Below are positions 32,307 through 33,736 of a stretch of 33,736 nucleotides of DNA, piece by piece. Positions within the stretch are counted from its first letter, which is position 1; each line of letters begins with the position of its first letter. Under the pieces are notes generated by a model, which saw nothing but the letters and a program-made list of their open reading frames with translations, did no database searches and had not been told where the DNA came from. The DNA lies in contig CANRBM010000012.1 of assembly GCA_947628855.1 (NCBI GenBank), positions 1 to 33,736 on the forward strand, in the 5' to 3' direction. The DNA is from an uncultured Clostridia bacterium (GTDB lineage: Bacteria; Bacillota; Clostridia; Christensenellales; CAG-917). Position numbers and translations under genes: made by a program.

Positions 32307-32480
32307 ATGTTCGGCGACAATTGGTATTTGTTTTTGCTTATAGTCATGCTCGCGTTCTTCGCGGACGGCAATATATCGGACAGGGAGGCGACGGTGATGC
32401 TCGCGATACTTTTCGCGCTTACGCTCACAAACAACTTGTCCTCGGACGCCACGACGACGGGCTGTTTCTGCAATAAGTAG
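32307..32480 (+). CDS. Small membrane protein, 57 residues
   Basis: MFGDNWYLFLLIVMLAFFADG is followed by a second hydrophobic segment (VMLAILFALTLTNNL) and a Cys-containing end (GCFCNK). The protein probably has two membrane segments. Small FG-x-x-W hydrophobic proteins of this kind are common in Clostridia, with no known function. AAAGGAGG (32294-32301) is 5 bases before ATG 32307; ATG 32304 is too close. The divergent ArsR-type regulator and shared operator-like repeats suggest regulation by it. Confidence 0.65.
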   Translation: MFGDNWYLFLLIVMLAFFADGNISDREATVMLAILFALTLTNNLSSDATTTGCFCNK

Positions 32481-32549
32481 TACGAAAATAAACAGAAAGC
32501 ATTGGTTGAGTTTTATATGCCTATATCCTAGCGCACTTGTACACTATAC

Positions 32550-32578
32550 TTGCCAAAGATTGAGCTTTGAGATATAAT
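32550..32578 (+). promoter_or_regulatory. Promoter of uvrC
   Basis: TTGCCA (32550-32555), 17-base spacer and a perfect TATAAT (32573-32578). Only AGAGGC separates the -10 box from ATG 32585, so the predicted transcription start is the A of the start codon. Confidence 0.75.
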
Positions 32579-32584
32579 AGAGGC

Positions 32585-33736
32585 ATGATAGATTTCAAGG
32601 CGAAACTCAAGGACGTGCCCGAAAACCCCGGCGTATACCTCATGATGGATGAGACGGGAGAGATCATCTACGTCGGCAAGGCGAAGAACCTGAAAAACAG
32701 GCTCAGGTCCTATTTTGTCAATCTTGCGACGCGCGCGGCAAAGGTCATGGCTATGCTGGAGCACGTGGCGGATTTTCGCTATATCATCTGCGCGAGCGAG
32801 GTGGACGCGCTGCTTACCGAAAACAACCTCATAAAAAAGTACAGCCCGCGATATAATATCCTGCTCAAGGACGACAAGGCGTACCCGTTTTTGCGCATAG
32901 ATATGAAACAGGATTTTCCGCGTATCGAGCTGGTCAGAAAGCTGAAAAACGACGGCGCGAGATATTTCGGACCCTATATGCAATCCGTCAATATCAAGGA
33001 TATTTTCGACCTCATACACACGGCGTTCAAGGTGCGGGAGTGTAAGAGGGACCTCTCAAAACCCTCTCGCCCCTGTCTCAACGCGCACCTCGGAAGATGC
33101 CTCGCGCCGTGCTCGGGCAAGGTGACAAGCGAGGAGTACAAGGCGGAGATAAAGAAGGTGATAGACTTCCTTCGCGGCAACGACAGGGAGGTGGAGCGCG
33201 TACTCAAGGAGCGCATGCTCGCATTTGCCGAGGAGGAAAACTTCGAGGTAGCGCTATCCTACAAAAACAAGCTCAAGGCGCTCGACAAGATAGTGCGTAA
33301 GCAGGTGAGCGCGCTCCCGAAGGATTTCGATCTGGACATCTTCGCCTTTGAAACAAACGGCATCATCAGCGCGATAAATATGCTCGTTGTGCGCGGCGGC
33401 AGGCTTGTGGGTGGGGACAATTTTGTCGCGGACGCGGCGGATGACGACATCGCGTCGTACATCTATCAATATTACAAAAACAACGCTCCCCTCTGTGACG
33501 AGATAGTGACGGACGGCGTCGAGGATATGCGCTCGCTGGAGCAGGCGGTGTGCGCGCTGTGTTCGCATACCGTGCGCGTGGTGGAGCCCAAGCAAGGCGT
33601 ACGCAAGCAACTTTTGGAGCTTGCCCACTCCAACGCCTACGACGCTATGACAAAGCACGGCACGCAGGACGAGAGGCGGGAGTTGCGTACTTCGGGCGCG
33701 GTGAGACAGCTCAAGGAGCTTTTGGGACTGCATACG
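32585..33736 (+). CDS. uvrC: Excinuclease ABC subunit C, N-terminal part (3' end outside window)
   Basis: UvrC makes the two incisions of nucleotide excision repair. The first 384 codons are present without a stop. Visible are the GIY-YIG nuclease domain (PGVYLM, then IIYVGKAKNLKNRLRSYF, about residues 14-45), the LTENNLIKKYSPRYN segment, KCx-type cysteines (CKRDLSKPSRPCLNAHLGRCLAPC, about 152-178) and a UvrB-binding UVR motif around 205-240. The second nuclease domain and helix-hairpin-helix lie beyond the window. It has a strong promoter but no room for a Shine-Dalgarno. Confidence 0.95.
   Translation, partial: MIDFKAKLKDVPENPGVYLMMDETGEIIYVGKAKNLKNRLRSYFVNLATRAAKVMAMLEHVADFRYIICASEVDALLTENNLIKKYSPRYNILLKDDKAYPFLRIDMKQDFPRIELVRKLKNDGARYFGPYMQSVNIKDIFDLIHTAFKVRECKRDLSKPSRPCLNAHLGRCLAPCSGKVTSEEYKAEIKKVIDFLRGNDREVERVLKERMLAFAEEENFEVALSYKNKLKALDKIVRKQVSALPKDFDLDIFAFETNGIISAINMLVVRGGRLVGGDNFVADAADDDIASYIYQYYKNNAPLCDEIVTDGVEDMRSLEQAVCALCSHTVRVVEPKQGVRKQLLELAHSNAYDAMTKHGTQDERRELRTSGAVRQLKELLGLHT

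Overview
The window comes from a Gram-positive, Clostridia-like member of the Bacillota, most likely an uncultured gut anaerobe. The evidence is a complete V/A-type ATPase operon, the Bacillota families DUF4364 and DUF5685, the order yqhQ-prmC-prfA, a [FeFe]-hydrogenase-system regulator of the TM1266 type, strong TTGNNN-17-TATAAT promoters and good Shine-Dalgarno sites. No rRNA, tRNA, CRISPR array or transposase gene was seen.

Layout. 1-2585: end of a shikimate/chorismate operon: aroC (cut by the window edge), a fused chorismate mutase-shikimate dehydrogenase-shikimate kinase, and type II dehydroquinase. 2586-4560: a repeat-rich stretch around a DUF4364 gene. 4561-6330: GTP-type PEP carboxykinase on the minus strand. 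6573-16541: one long plus-strand unit with rpiB, nine V-ATPase genes (G/H-I-K-E-C-F-A-B-D) and a formate/nitrite-family channel; the rotor subunit carries the ligand set of a Na+ pump. 16542-17877: two tandem copies of a structured RNA with promoter, antiterminator and terminator, the second running into a SLOG-like gene. 17878-18727: non-coding repeats. 18728-19327: queH. 19382-22679: a TM1266-type regulator behind a candidate attenuator leader, then an ABC importer whose permease has an apparent frameshift. 22703-26120: rpmE, a yqhQ-prmC fusion and prfA. 26131-30623: a small P-loop protein coupled to a threonine-synthase-like protein lacking its PLP lysine, trpS, DUF5685 and a degenerate J-domain protein. 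30771-33736: a membrane protein, repeats, an ArsR regulator divergent from a 57-residue membrane protein, and uvrC (cut by the window edge).

The most interesting material is non-coding. The two RNAs at 16889-17070 and 17224-17406 differ in sequence but keep the same helices through compensating changes, share a nearly identical apical loop, and end in mutually exclusive antiterminator and terminator helices; in copy B the terminator contains the ribosome binding site of the SLOG-like gene. This looks like an undescribed riboswitch-type regulator, although no homology or structure software was run. A second candidate attenuator precedes the TM1266-type gene. Four long composite repeats each lie just 3' of the stop codon of a minus-strand gene and contain a two-way terminator-like hairpin.
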